A program made the position numbers and the translations under genes. The notes below the pieces were generated by a model. That model had not been told where the DNA came from. It saw nothing but the letters and a program-made list of their open reading frames with translations, and did no database searches. A stretch of 8,174 nt of DNA from Flavobacterium sp. (GTDB lineage: Bacteria; Bacteroidota; Bacteroidia; Flavobacteriales; Flavobacteriaceae), in NCBI GenBank assembly GCA_015478765.1, contig JADMKR010000016.1, positions 1 to 8,174 on the forward strand. The letters are read 5' to 3'. Positions 1-6,051 of the stretch are shown piece by piece. Position 1 is the first letter of the stretch. Every line of letters starts with the position of its first letter.

Positions 1-71
1 ACTTCTGCTTTTGGGTCACCCACGACCTCTCCTTCCAGTATTCCTGCTATTTGCTCTGCTGTGAATTTCAT
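1..71 (-). CDS. lpxD: LpxD, UDP-3-O-acylglucosamine N-acyltransferase (N-terminal fragment)
   Basis: Only the first 23 codons lie in the window; the gene continues past the left edge. The ATG is at 69-71 and the protein begins MKFTAEQIAGILEGEVVG, then DPKAE. That matches the start of LpxD proteins as I recall them: a helix reading 'tAeqIA..l.Ge..GdP' that opens the N-terminal uridine-binding domain. LpxD acts in the cytoplasm, adding the second 3-hydroxyacyl chain, from acyl-ACP, to UDP-3-O-acylglucosamine in lipid A synthesis. The left-handed beta-helix catalytic part is outside the window. It follows the HD-hydrolase gene on the same strand after 124 bp, with its own candidate -7 element. 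In many Bacteroidota lpxC-fabZ and lpxA come next, which I would expect off the left edge. The call is good but rests on a short fragment. Confidence 0.82.
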   Translation of the reverse strand, partial: MKFTAEQIAGILEGEVVGDPKAE

Positions 72-97
72 TTTGTCGGATTAGATTCCCGTAGTCG

Positions 98-105
98 CAA
101 ACGTA
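98..105 (-). promoter_or_regulatory. Candidate -7 promoter element for lpxD
   Basis: The minus strand reads TACGTTTG, a match to the Bacteroidota -7 consensus TAnnTTTG. It ends 26 nt before the lpxD ATG, giving a leader of roughly 20 nt. A second match, TATTTTTG, lies at 161-168. Neither has a TTG at the usual -33 spacing, so the assignment rests on the -7 box and its position. The 72-195 intergenic stretch shows no hairpin terminator, so read-through from the upstream HD gene is also possible. Confidence 0.4.
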
Positions 106-195
106 TTTTTATTTTGCAAAGGCGACTTCAGCCGCGGCAAGCATTTCCGTTTGATCCTGACAAAAATATAAAAAATAGGTTTCAGATAGTTACTT

Positions 196-1425
196 TTAGC
201 GAAGTTGTTTTGGAAAGCAAATGTAAAACTTGGTTACAGGCTTCGACAGTGCCTTCAGGTTCAGTTGATCTGAAGCGTCGGCCACATCCTCAATTGTCTG
301 GTCCTTACGCAATATCCTGATAGGTTCCATATCCTTGCTATACGCTTGATTTTTGATTTTCCCTTTGAAGATAAAGTAGGGCGCGTCCTGTGCCGAAATA
401 TTATTCAGATCCAGAAAACGCGCTGTTAATGCCGCCACATCGTCTTTTGAGAATTTCTCACTGCTTAACCTGATTTTCAATAAATCGCGGTTAATGATCA
501 TTTTACTCAACGTACTTAGGATTATATCATCGTGATACTGCCACGCTTTCAGTGCGCTGATAATGTCAAAATCGTCCAAGCGGGCAAACAAATCCAGCGT
601 CGCATCGTCAAATTTTTCCAAGCTGATCTTATTCTGCATAAAGAACAGCAATGGCTCGCTTGCAGGTAAATCGATGCCTTTGTGAACGAGTTCGCGTGCG
701 CGCTTCAATAATTTTGTCAGAATCAGTTCGGCCACCAAACTGGTCTTATGCAAATACGCCTGCCAATACATCAGTCGGCGGGCCATCAGGAATTTTTCGA
801 CTGAATAAATCCCCTTTTCCTCGACCACCAGCGTATCATCGACCACATTCAACATCTGTATCAACCGATCGGAATTGATATTTCCTTCGGCAACGCCCGT
901 ATAAAAACTGTCGCGCTTGAGATAATCCATACGATCCATGTCGAGTTGGCTTGATATCAACTGCAACATGAATTTGCGATGGTACTCGCCTGTGAAGATT
1001 TTGATGGCAAGTTCCAGCCTTCCTTCAAGTGAAACATTGAGATTATTCATGAACAACAGCGAAATCGACTCATGGTTCACATCTTCAACAATGCTGTGTT
1101 CCATCGCATGCGAAAAAGGACCGTGACCAATATCGTGCAGAAGTATCGCCGCCAGTAACGCATTGCACTCATCTTCACTGATGCTGACACCTTTATATCG
1201 CAGCACATTTATGGCCTGCTGCATCATATGCATCGCGCCAAGCGCATGATGAAACCTGGTATGATGCGCACCGGGATAGACAAGATAGGACAAACCCATC
1301 TGTGAAATACGCCGCATCCGCTGGAAATACGGATGCTGGATTAAATCATATAAAAATGTATTCGGAATGGTGATAAACCCGTAAATGGGATCATTCAATA
1401 TTTTCAACTTGCTTTGAGAGTTCAC
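196..1425 (-). CDS. HD-domain phosphohydrolase, dNTPase/SAMHD1-like
   Basis: A 409-residue protein starting at GTG (1423-1425); an in-frame TAG lies a few codons upstream with no ATG between, so a longer start is unlikely, though TTG at codon 7 is an alternative. The N-terminal half is a typical HD hydrolase. It has the first metal-ligand His in TRFHHALG (H60), the HD pair in LLHDIGHGPFSH (H97, D98; later H101 and H106), and the distal Asp in QLDMDRMDY (D162/D164), which matches the distal ligand region of SAMHD1. NDPIYGFITI (11-20) and HPYFQRMRRISQMG (31-44) are also family hallmarks. The C-terminal third (about 250-409) is a helical accessory region without a motif I know. Family members hydrolyse dNTPs or other phosphorylated nucleotides; the substrate here cannot be read from sequence. 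It lies just upstream of lpxD, as in many Bacteroidota, but a role in lipid A synthesis is not shown. Confidence 0.9.
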   Translation of the reverse strand: MNSQSKLKILNDPIYGFITIPNTFLYDLIQHPYFQRMRRISQMGLSYLVYPGAHHTRFHHALGAMHMMQQAINVLRYKGVSISEDECNALLAAILLHDIGHGPFSHAMEHSIVEDVNHESISLLFMNNLNVSLEGRLELAIKIFTGEYHRKFMLQLISSQLDMDRMDYLKRDSFYTGVAEGNINSDRLIQMLNVVDDTLVVEEKGIYSVEKFLMARRLMYWQAYLHKTSLVAELILTKLLKRARELVHKGIDLPASEPLLFFMQNKISLEKFDDATLDLFARLDDFDIISALKAWQYHDDIILSTLSKMIINRDLLKIRLSSEKFSKDDVAALTARFLDLNNISAQDAPYFIFKGKIKNQAYSKDMEPIRILRKDQTIEDVADASDQLNLKALSKPVTKFYICFPKQLR

Positions 1426-1443
1426 GCGTATTGGATTGTCCTA

Positions 1444-1451
1444 CAAATATA
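1444..1451 (-). promoter_or_regulatory. Candidate -7 promoter element for the HD-hydrolase gene
   Basis: The minus strand reads TATATTTG, an exact match to TAnnTTTG, ending 18 nt before the GTG start. The leader would be about 12-15 nt. No TTG lies at 17-23 nt upstream; the nearest is about 30 nt away. It sits back to back with the plus-strand -7 element at 1501-1508, so the two genes appear to be transcribed divergently. Confidence 0.45.
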
Positions 1452-1500
1452 GGCTTTATCTATTAATGTCGGAATGGCGTACAAAACCCCGTACATTTTT

Positions 1501-1508
1501 TAAATTTG
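1501..1508 (+). promoter_or_regulatory. Candidate -7 promoter element abutting the start of the unknown gene
   Basis: TAAATTTG matches the Bacteroidota -7 consensus and ends only 3 nt before the ATG at 1512. Transcription would begin at or within a few bases of the start codon, so the mRNA would be leaderless or nearly so. The same arrangement occurs before mnmE. No clear -33 TTG is seen. If this is the promoter, the upstream in-frame TTG (1506-1508) lies inside it and cannot be the start. Confidence 0.45.
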
Positions 1509-1511
1509 CAT

Positions 1512-2060
1512 ATGATTTTGTACAATCGATACAACTTTTATCGAAACACTTATTGCGAATTTACCGAAGTTAATTCGGAGATGTGTTCGCAAAGTCCAAA
1601 CTACGTCAGCAAATCGGGAAGTAAATATATATTTACCGAAGAAGGCGTATATCGGATTTCCAACCATTGGGGCCGAGCGGCAAAATGCAAATGGCGGTTG
1701 GTATCATCAACCAATTCTAGTCAGCGCACAAAAGCCGGTTTCGCCAAATGGTCATCATTTTACCGTGATAATGACAACGAGCCTCTTTACTGCATTTTTG
1801 TTGACGCGAATTTATCGACCGTGGCCTACAAGCACAAAGAAGAAAGTGATGCCGCCAATATTTATCGAACGGCGACCGAAACAACCAAAAGAATTCGGGA
1901 AATCAGGAATTTACTGAAGAACAGAAAGTGGCTCCAACATTTCCCCGAAGGCACCCACCAGGAAGTTTTACATAGCGTAGTGTCAGAAATGATTAACTCC
2001 GGCAAGCCGTTGGCAATCATAAAAAGCAATCTGATGCGACATTTTACGGCGCAATCCTGA
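1512..2060 (+). CDS. Conserved-looking hypothetical protein, 182 residues
   Basis: I do not recognise a named family. The ATG at 1512 is preferred over an in-frame TTG at 1506 because the TTG falls inside a -7-like element. The protein has no signal peptide or membrane segment and should be cytoplasmic. It is rich in Lys and Arg, with four cysteines (C15, C25, C59, C94) that do not form a CxxC pair. The part that looks most constrained is residues 38-63 (KYIFTEEGVYRISNHWGRAA, then KCKWRL), an aromatic and basic stretch. Next comes a beta-like segment PLYCIFVD (91-98), a charged helical region (about 108-140), and a C-terminal helix pair. I have a vague memory of similar 'TEEGVYR.SNHWGR' proteins in Bacteroidota, unverified. 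The last 17 bp overlap the 3' end of the aldehyde dehydrogenase gene on the other strand. Codon use resembles its neighbours, so it is probably a real native gene. Confidence 0.75.
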   Translation: MILYNRYNFYRNTYCEFTEVNSEMCSQSPNYVSKSGSKYIFTEEGVYRISNHWGRAAKCKWRLVSSTNSSQRTKAGFAKWSSFYRDNDNEPLYCIFVDANLSTVAYKHKEESDAANIYRTATETTKRIREIRNLLKNRKWLQHFPEGTHQEVLHSVVSEMINSGKPLAIIKSNLMRHFTAQS

Positions 2061-3411
2061 TCAGTTTTTTATTTACAAATTCCTCGATCCCCAGTGGTGA
2101 CAATTCCCGACCGTATCCAGAACGTTTTGTTCCGCCAAAAGGCAATTCGGGCCTTGACGCAGTTGGCTCATTAATGAACACCATGCCGGTGTCGATTTGT
2201 GATGCCACCGATATTGCGCGATCGATATTCCTGCTAAAAACAGAACCGCCCAGACCAAAAGTCGTATCATTGGCCAAAGCAATCGCCTCTTGGTCATCTT
2301 TTACAACATAATAGGATGCAACCGGACCAAATATCTCTTCGTGGTATGCGGTCATTCCGGGTTTGATATCGGTTAAGATCGTAAATTCGAAAAAAGCCCC
2401 TTCCCTGTCGATGCGTTTTCCGCCAACGAGGATCTTGGCTCCTTGGCTCACCGTTTCATCAACCTGCTTCTGGATTTTGTCCACGGCGCTTTCGCTGCTC
2501 AGCGGCCCGATTTCAGTAGTGCGGTCCATGGGATCACCCACTTTGAGCTGGCTGATTTTGTCCTTGAAGCGCTTCAGGAATTCATCGGCAATCTTTTCAA
2601 GGACGATAATCCGTTTCGACGATGTGCACGCCTGGCCCATATTTCCGAACCGGCCTGCATAGGCTTTTTCGACGGCCAATTCAATATCGGCGTCATCCAG
2701 CACGATAAATGCATCGCTACCACCCAGTTCCAAAACCGATTTTTTGATGTGGGCACCCGCTTCGGCAGCAAGGCTTGCACCTGCATCTTCACTTCCGGTC
2801 AGTGACGCACCGGCTATATATTTATTGGCCACCAACTTCGATGTTTTATCTCCAGGCACGAATAAATTGGTATAAAGATTTTCAGGAGCACCGGCTTCCG
2901 CAAACAAATCTTCGATTGCCTGCGCACACTGCGGGACATTTGAGGCGTGCTTGACCACCATGGAATTTCCAGCCATGATATTTGGCGCGGCAATGCGGGC
3001 CACCTGATTGAAAGGGTAATTCCAGGGCATTACCGCGAAAATGGCGCCTATGGGCGAATAGCGTACAAATGCGCTACCGTCGGGAACATCAAATGATTGA
3101 TCTTGAAGAAACTTCTCACCGTTCTCGGCATAATACCTAAACACGCGGGAGCACATGTCAATCTCGCTTTCACTTTGGGAAATAAGCTTGCCCATTTCGG
3201 TAGTGATTAATGTAGCGTATTCCAGCTTCCGCCTTTCCAGAATATCGGCAATCCTGAAAAGAACACCGGCGCGTTGTTCAAACGTCGATTTTTTCCACTT
3301 CAGAAACGCCTGATGCGAATTGTGAATCTTTTGTTCGATGACTTCGTCTGAAAACTCCTTAAAAGTTTTAAGCACCTGATTGTTATACGGATTTTTAGTC
3401 TGGATGGGCAT
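2044..3411 (-). CDS. Aldehyde dehydrogenase, succinate-semialdehyde dehydrogenase type
   Basis: A 455-residue protein of the ALDH superfamily, full length for the short GabD1/Sad branch. The catalytic set is intact: N131 in MPWNYPF, K154 in VVKHASNVPQ, E228 in LELGG, C262 in GQACTSSKR, and the cofactor-ribose Glu in EEIFGPV (E359). The C-terminal PELPFGGTKRSGYGREL (421-437) is the usual subunit-contact and substrate-channel stretch. The KHASNVPQ and CTSSKR contexts resemble the GabD1/YneI group, which oxidises succinate semialdehyde to succinate with NAD(P)+. Another aliphatic semialdehyde is possible, and NAD versus NADP preference cannot be settled by eye. It starts 6 bp after the universal stress protein stop codon, so the two are very likely co-transcribed. 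No Shine-Dalgarno sequence is visible in that gap. Its 3' end overlaps the convergent unknown gene by 17 bp. Confidence 0.9.
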   Translation of the reverse strand: MPIQTKNPYNNQVLKTFKEFSDEVIEQKIHNSHQAFLKWKKSTFEQRAGVLFRIADILERRKLEYATLITTEMGKLISQSESEIDMCSRVFRYYAENGEKFLQDQSFDVPDGSAFVRYSPIGAIFAVMPWNYPFNQVARIAAPNIMAGNSMVVKHASNVPQCAQAIEDLFAEAGAPENLYTNLFVPGDKTSKLVANKYIAGASLTGSEDAGASLAAEAGAHIKKSVLELGGSDAFIVLDDADIELAVEKAYAGRFGNMGQACTSSKRIIVLEKIADEFLKRFKDKISQLKVGDPMDRTTEIGPLSSESAVDKIQKQVDETVSQGAKILVGGKRIDREGAFFEFTILTDIKPGMTAYHEEIFGPVASYYVVKDDQEAIALANDTTFGLGGSVFSRNIDRAISVASQIDTGMVFINEPTASRPELPFGGTKRSGYGRELSPLGIEEFVNKKLIRIAP

Positions 3412-3417
3412 AATAAA

Positions 3418-4254
3418 CTATTTGTCTTCGTGGAATGCGAGCAATGGGATTTTGATATGAAACGCCATCTTTTTAGTCAGGCTGCGTGAGAACAGACTTT
3501 CGAAAAATCCTCGTTTATAATGCAGCATTGCCAGCAAGTCGGTTTGATGCTGCTCAGTGAAATCGAAAATTGCCTGTTCGACATCGTTGCTTTCAATGAT
3601 ATGAAAAGTAACATCGGCATCGGCAAAGTTATGTTTCCAGTTGGCGATCACTATGTCTTTTACATCCGATTTTGAAGTTTTCACATATAAGCAATCGACA
3701 TGGGCGTCGAATTTTTTGGCCAGTTTAACCACTTTCTTCAGTGCCTTTTGATCTTTTTCGCGAAACCGGGTCGTGAAGGTTATACGGCGCAGCGGACGAT
3801 AAGTGGATTCTTCGGGAATACCCAGAACGACTGCGTCCGAATCTGTCATAATACTCCCCGTAACCGAGCCGAGAAAAGTTTCCTTGAGTCCCGACGCACC
3901 TTTGGTTCCCATCACCACATAATCAATATTATCCTCTTTGATGAGTTGCAGGATGGTGGTAACCAAATCGCCGTCCATCAAGATATTGCTGATTTTAATA
4001 TCACTCAAACCGTTGCGTTCTGCAATCTCATGCAAAATCGGAATCTGGTCTTTATAATTCTGGAAATTGCTCATTTCCACCGTGTCATAAATATCGGCCA
4101 GATAAGCCGGCACATTGATATAATCGACCACCGGAAGTTCGTACACATGAACGGTCAGCACTTCGGCGCCGATATTTTTGGCCAAATGCAATGCATACAC
4201 GAAGGCATTGTTGGATGTTTCTGAAAAGTCGGTCGGAAAAAGTATCTTTTTCAT
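3418..4254 (-). CDS. Tandem-domain universal stress protein (UspA family)
   Basis: A 278-residue cytoplasmic protein with two Usp folds in tandem. Domain 1 (about 1-147) opens with KKILFPTDFSE, whose D9 is the adenine-contact Asp. It carries the full ATP-binding signature G-x2-G-x9-G-S at G116, G119, G129 and S130 (MGTKG...FLGS). Domain 2 (about 155-278) keeps the fold pattern but replaces that signature with HYKRGFFESLFSRSLTKKMA (245-264), so it probably does not bind ATP in the same way. Such proteins are general stress and energy-status factors, often dimeric; no specific partner can be read here. It is the first gene of a two-gene unit with the aldehyde dehydrogenase (6 bp gap), which suggests a shared stress or redox response. 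Upstream, the minus strand has only a near-consensus TAACTTTA (4271-4278), so its promoter is uncertain. Confidence 0.92.
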   Translation of the reverse strand: MKKILFPTDFSETSNNAFVYALHLAKNIGAEVLTVHVYELPVVDYINVPAYLADIYDTVEMSNFQNYKDQIPILHEIAERNGLSDIKISNILMDGDLVTTILQLIKEDNIDYVVMGTKGASGLKETFLGSVTGSIMTDSDAVVLGIPEESTYRPLRRITFTTRFREKDQKALKKVVKLAKKFDAHVDCLYVKTSKSDVKDIVIANWKHNFADADVTFHIIESNDVEQAIFDFTEQHQTDLLAMLHYKRGFFESLFSRSLTKKMAFHIKIPLLAFHEDK

Positions 4255-4395
4255 GAAGATTGATTTGAGCTAAAGTTACGCAAACTATTAAAATATTTAA
4301 TCATCAGAATCAGATTTCAGCCGTGCAGCCCAACTCAGACAGGTCGATAAACGACATTTTCATTGTTATGAGCATCATCCCGCTTTTCGCTATAT

Positions 4396-4423
4396 CTTTT
4401 ACTGCTAAAGAACGCAGTAAAAG
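4396..4423. repeat. Perfect 10-bp inverted repeat, REP-like palindromic element
   Basis: CTTTTACTGC (4396-4405) and GCAGTAAAAG (4414-4423) are exact reverse complements around an 8-nt loop. In RNA a U-G pair would extend the stem by one. No T-run follows on the plus strand, and no usual terminator layout is seen. Flanks CGCTATAT on the left and GATACCGCTTC on the right, with CCGCTT repeated at 4380-4385 and 4428-4433, recall dispersed intergenic palindromes that I remember from flavobacterial genomes (arms ending in CTTTT/AAAAGGAT around a variable stem). That link is memory-based. It could instead be an operator or an RNA structure. Confidence 0.5.
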
Positions 4424-4584
4424 GATACCGCTTCAAATGCTTTGCATTCACCGAACACTTATTTTTTAATAAAAGTTAAGTGAGGTAATCGGGGCTAGGC
4501 GCTGCACTCCTGATGATGTTTTGCAGCAGAGCCGTACTTCAACAAACCTGTCTAAATCAAAATTTACATTCGCCTTTATTTCTT

Positions 4585-4592
4585 TACTTTTG
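4585..4592 (+). promoter_or_regulatory. Candidate -7 promoter element abutting the mnmE start
   Basis: TACTTTTG matches TAnnTTTG and ends 3 nt before the mnmE ATG. TTTA at 4563-4566, 18 nt upstream, is a one-mismatch -33 candidate. The expected start of transcription falls on or next to the ATG, implying a leaderless or near-leaderless mRNA. This supports the ATG at 4596 over any upstream start. Confidence 0.5.
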
Positions 4593-4595
4593 CAT

Positions 4596-6011
4596 ATGAT
4601 TTCTCAAGACTCCATTGTAGCTCTAGCCACGCCTTCGGGCGCGGGCGCCATTTCGGTATTGCGAATTTCCGGAAGTGACGCCATTACCATCGCAGCATCG
4701 GTTTTTAAACCGCGTAAATCCAAAGATCTCTCCAAGCAGAAATCGCATACAATCCATTTGGGCCATATAGTTGACGGCGAAAAAATTATCGACGAAGTGT
4801 TGTTATCGGTTTTTCACGGACCCAATTCCTACACCGGTGAAAATACAATCGAAATCTCCTGTCACGGCTCGACCTACATCCAGCAGCAAATCATCCAATT
4901 GCTGTTGCGAAAAGGCTGTCGGTTGGCTACCGCCGGCGAATTTACGTTGCGCGCCTTCCTGAATGGCAAACTCGATCTCTCGCAGGCCGAAGCTGTCGCC
5001 GATCTTATTTCATCAGATAATGAGGCATCACACCGAATCGCCATGCAGCAAATGCGCGGCGGATTCTCCAATGAAATTGCACAGTTGCGGTCGGAGTTGC
5101 TGAATTTTGCCTCGCTGATCGAACTTGAATTGGATTTTGCCGAGGAAGATGTCGAATTTGCCGATCGTACGCAGTTTGCTTCCCTATTGGAAAAAATCGA
5201 AAAAGTTTTAAAACGCCTGATCGATTCATTCGCGGTTGGCAATGTGATCAAGAACGGAATTCCCGTGGCTATTGTTGGCGAGCCCAATGTGGGCAAATCC
5301 ACGTTGCTCAACGCTTTACTGAACGAAGAGCGCGCAATTGTTTCTGATATTGCCGGAACTACGCGAGATACAATTGAGGACGAACTCGTAATTGGCGGCA
5401 TTGGTTTTCGGTTCATCGACACTGCCGGCATTCGCGATACTACCGATGTGGTTGAAGGAATCGGTATCAGGAAAACTTTCGAAAAGATCGCTCAGGCGCA
5501 AGTTGTAATGTATTTGGTTGACGGTTTCCAGCTGACCCTCGAGAGCAAATTACAGGAGATGCGGATCGAAATCGAGAAAATCATCAATCAGTTTCCGTTA
5601 AAGCCGGTCGTGATCGTTGTCAACAAATCGGATAAAATTTCAGTGGATCAGCAAAATGAAATTTCAATCGCATTGTCAAATCTAACCGGCAAGATTGCGG
5701 CGCTGATGTTTATGTCGGCCAAAGAAGGTGCGGGCGTCGATGACCTGACATCTAAATTACTTTCCTTTGTCAACACCGGCGCGTTGCGGAATGACGAAAC
5801 GATTGTCACTAATTCGCGTCATTATGATTCACTGCTAAAAGCATTGGACGAAATCCAGAAAGTGAAGTACGGTTTGCAGAGTAATATATCGGCCGATTTA
5901 ATGGCGATCGATATTAAGGAGGCATTATATCACTTTGGGCTGATAACCGGCCATGTCACCAATGATGAGCTGCTGGGTAATATTTTCGCAAATTTCTGTA
6001 TCGGAAAGTAA
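4596..6011 (+). CDS. mnmE: MnmE, tRNA uridine-5-carboxymethylaminomethyl modification GTPase
   Basis: A 471-residue protein of normal family length. With MnmG it makes the carboxymethylaminomethyl group at wobble U34 of several tRNAs, in the cytoplasm. The N-terminal formyl-tetrahydrofolate-binding domain (about 1-118) begins MISQDSIVALATPSGAGAI. A helical domain follows, split around the G domain. The GTPase motifs are complete: G1 GEPNVGKS (228-235), G2 TTRDT (255-259), G3 DTAG (275-278) and G4 NKSD (343-346). The C-terminus is FCIGK, with the conserved Cys at 468. An in-frame TTG start 75 bp upstream is possible, but the extra 25 residues are not family-like and the -7 element lies just before the ATG. 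It is a single gene, divergent from usp, ending in front of a terminator-like hairpin. Confidence 0.97.
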   Translation: MISQDSIVALATPSGAGAISVLRISGSDAITIAASVFKPRKSKDLSKQKSHTIHLGHIVDGEKIIDEVLLSVFHGPNSYTGENTIEISCHGSTYIQQQIIQLLLRKGCRLATAGEFTLRAFLNGKLDLSQAEAVADLISSDNEASHRIAMQQMRGGFSNEIAQLRSELLNFASLIELELDFAEEDVEFADRTQFASLLEKIEKVLKRLIDSFAVGNVIKNGIPVAIVGEPNVGKSTLLNALLNEERAIVSDIAGTTRDTIEDELVIGGIGFRFIDTAGIRDTTDVVEGIGIRKTFEKIAQAQVVMYLVDGFQLTLESKLQEMRIEIEKIINQFPLKPVVIVVNKSDKISVDQQNEISIALSNLTGKIAALMFMSAKEGAGVDDLTSKLLSFVNTGALRNDETIVTNSRHYDSLLKALDEIQKVKYGLQSNISADLMAIDIKEALYHFGLITGHVTNDELLGNIFANFCIGK

Positions 6012-6015
6012 TCAT

Positions 6016-6045
6016 AAAAAAACCTCCCGGTTAGAGAGGCTTTTT
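6016..6045. terminator. Likely bidirectional terminator between mnmE and the nuclease gene
   Basis: An A-run (6016-6022), CCTC (6023-6026), a 9-nt loop, GAGG (6036-6039), one unpaired C and a T-run (6041-6045) form a short hairpin with U-tracts on both strands. It fills the 40-bp gap between two convergent genes, where a shared terminator is expected. The GC stem is only 4 bp, so its strength is uncertain. Confidence 0.6.
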
Positions 6046-6051
6046 AAAATC

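Larger units (their letters stand above)
4255..4595. other. 341-bp intergenic region between divergent usp and mnmE
   Basis: No convincing ORF, tRNA or known RNA is present. It holds the 10-bp hairpin at 4396-4423, a smaller palindrome AATGC-TTT-GCATT at 4436-4448, and a 6-bp inverted repeat GCTGCA/TGCAGC at 4501-4506 and 4522-4527. The mnmE promoter lies at its right end. Apart from that promoter I find no exact TAnnTTTG on either strand, so an independent small RNA gene is not supported. It is much longer than the other gaps here, consistent with insertion of a repeat element. Confidence 0.6.

Noticed and set aside
72..195. Possible small gene or RNA between the HD hydrolase gene and lpxD
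   Set aside because: No open frame fits on the minus strand and no hairpin stands out; it is adequately explained as the lpxD promoter region.
2057..2070. CTGATCAG followed by six T as a terminator for the unknown gene
   Set aside because: The palindrome has no loop, so it cannot fold into a stable hairpin; it also lies inside the dehydrogenase reading frame.
2443..2805. 120-codon plus-strand open frame opposite the aldehyde dehydrogenase gene
   Set aside because: It overlaps the catalytic region of an intact dehydrogenase and has no family resemblance.
3700..4224. 174-codon plus-strand open frame opposite the universal stress protein gene
   Set aside because: It lies wholly antisense to a clear Usp gene, and its product has no recognisable motif. 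It is a codon-use shadow.
4501..4527. GCTGCA/TGCAGC inverted repeat as part of a tRNA or riboswitch
   Set aside because: It has only 6 bp with a 15-nt loop, no cloverleaf arms, no T-loop sequence and no known aptamer core.
4521..4595. 25-codon N-terminal extension of mnmE from a TTG
   Set aside because: MnmE proteins begin at the MISQDSIVALAT segment, and the extension would run through the -7 promoter element.
4874..5431. 185-codon minus-strand open frame opposite mnmE
   Set aside because: It is antisense to conserved GTPase motifs, is Ser/Arg/Ile-rich in a way typical of a reverse-frame shadow, and has no promoter-like element.
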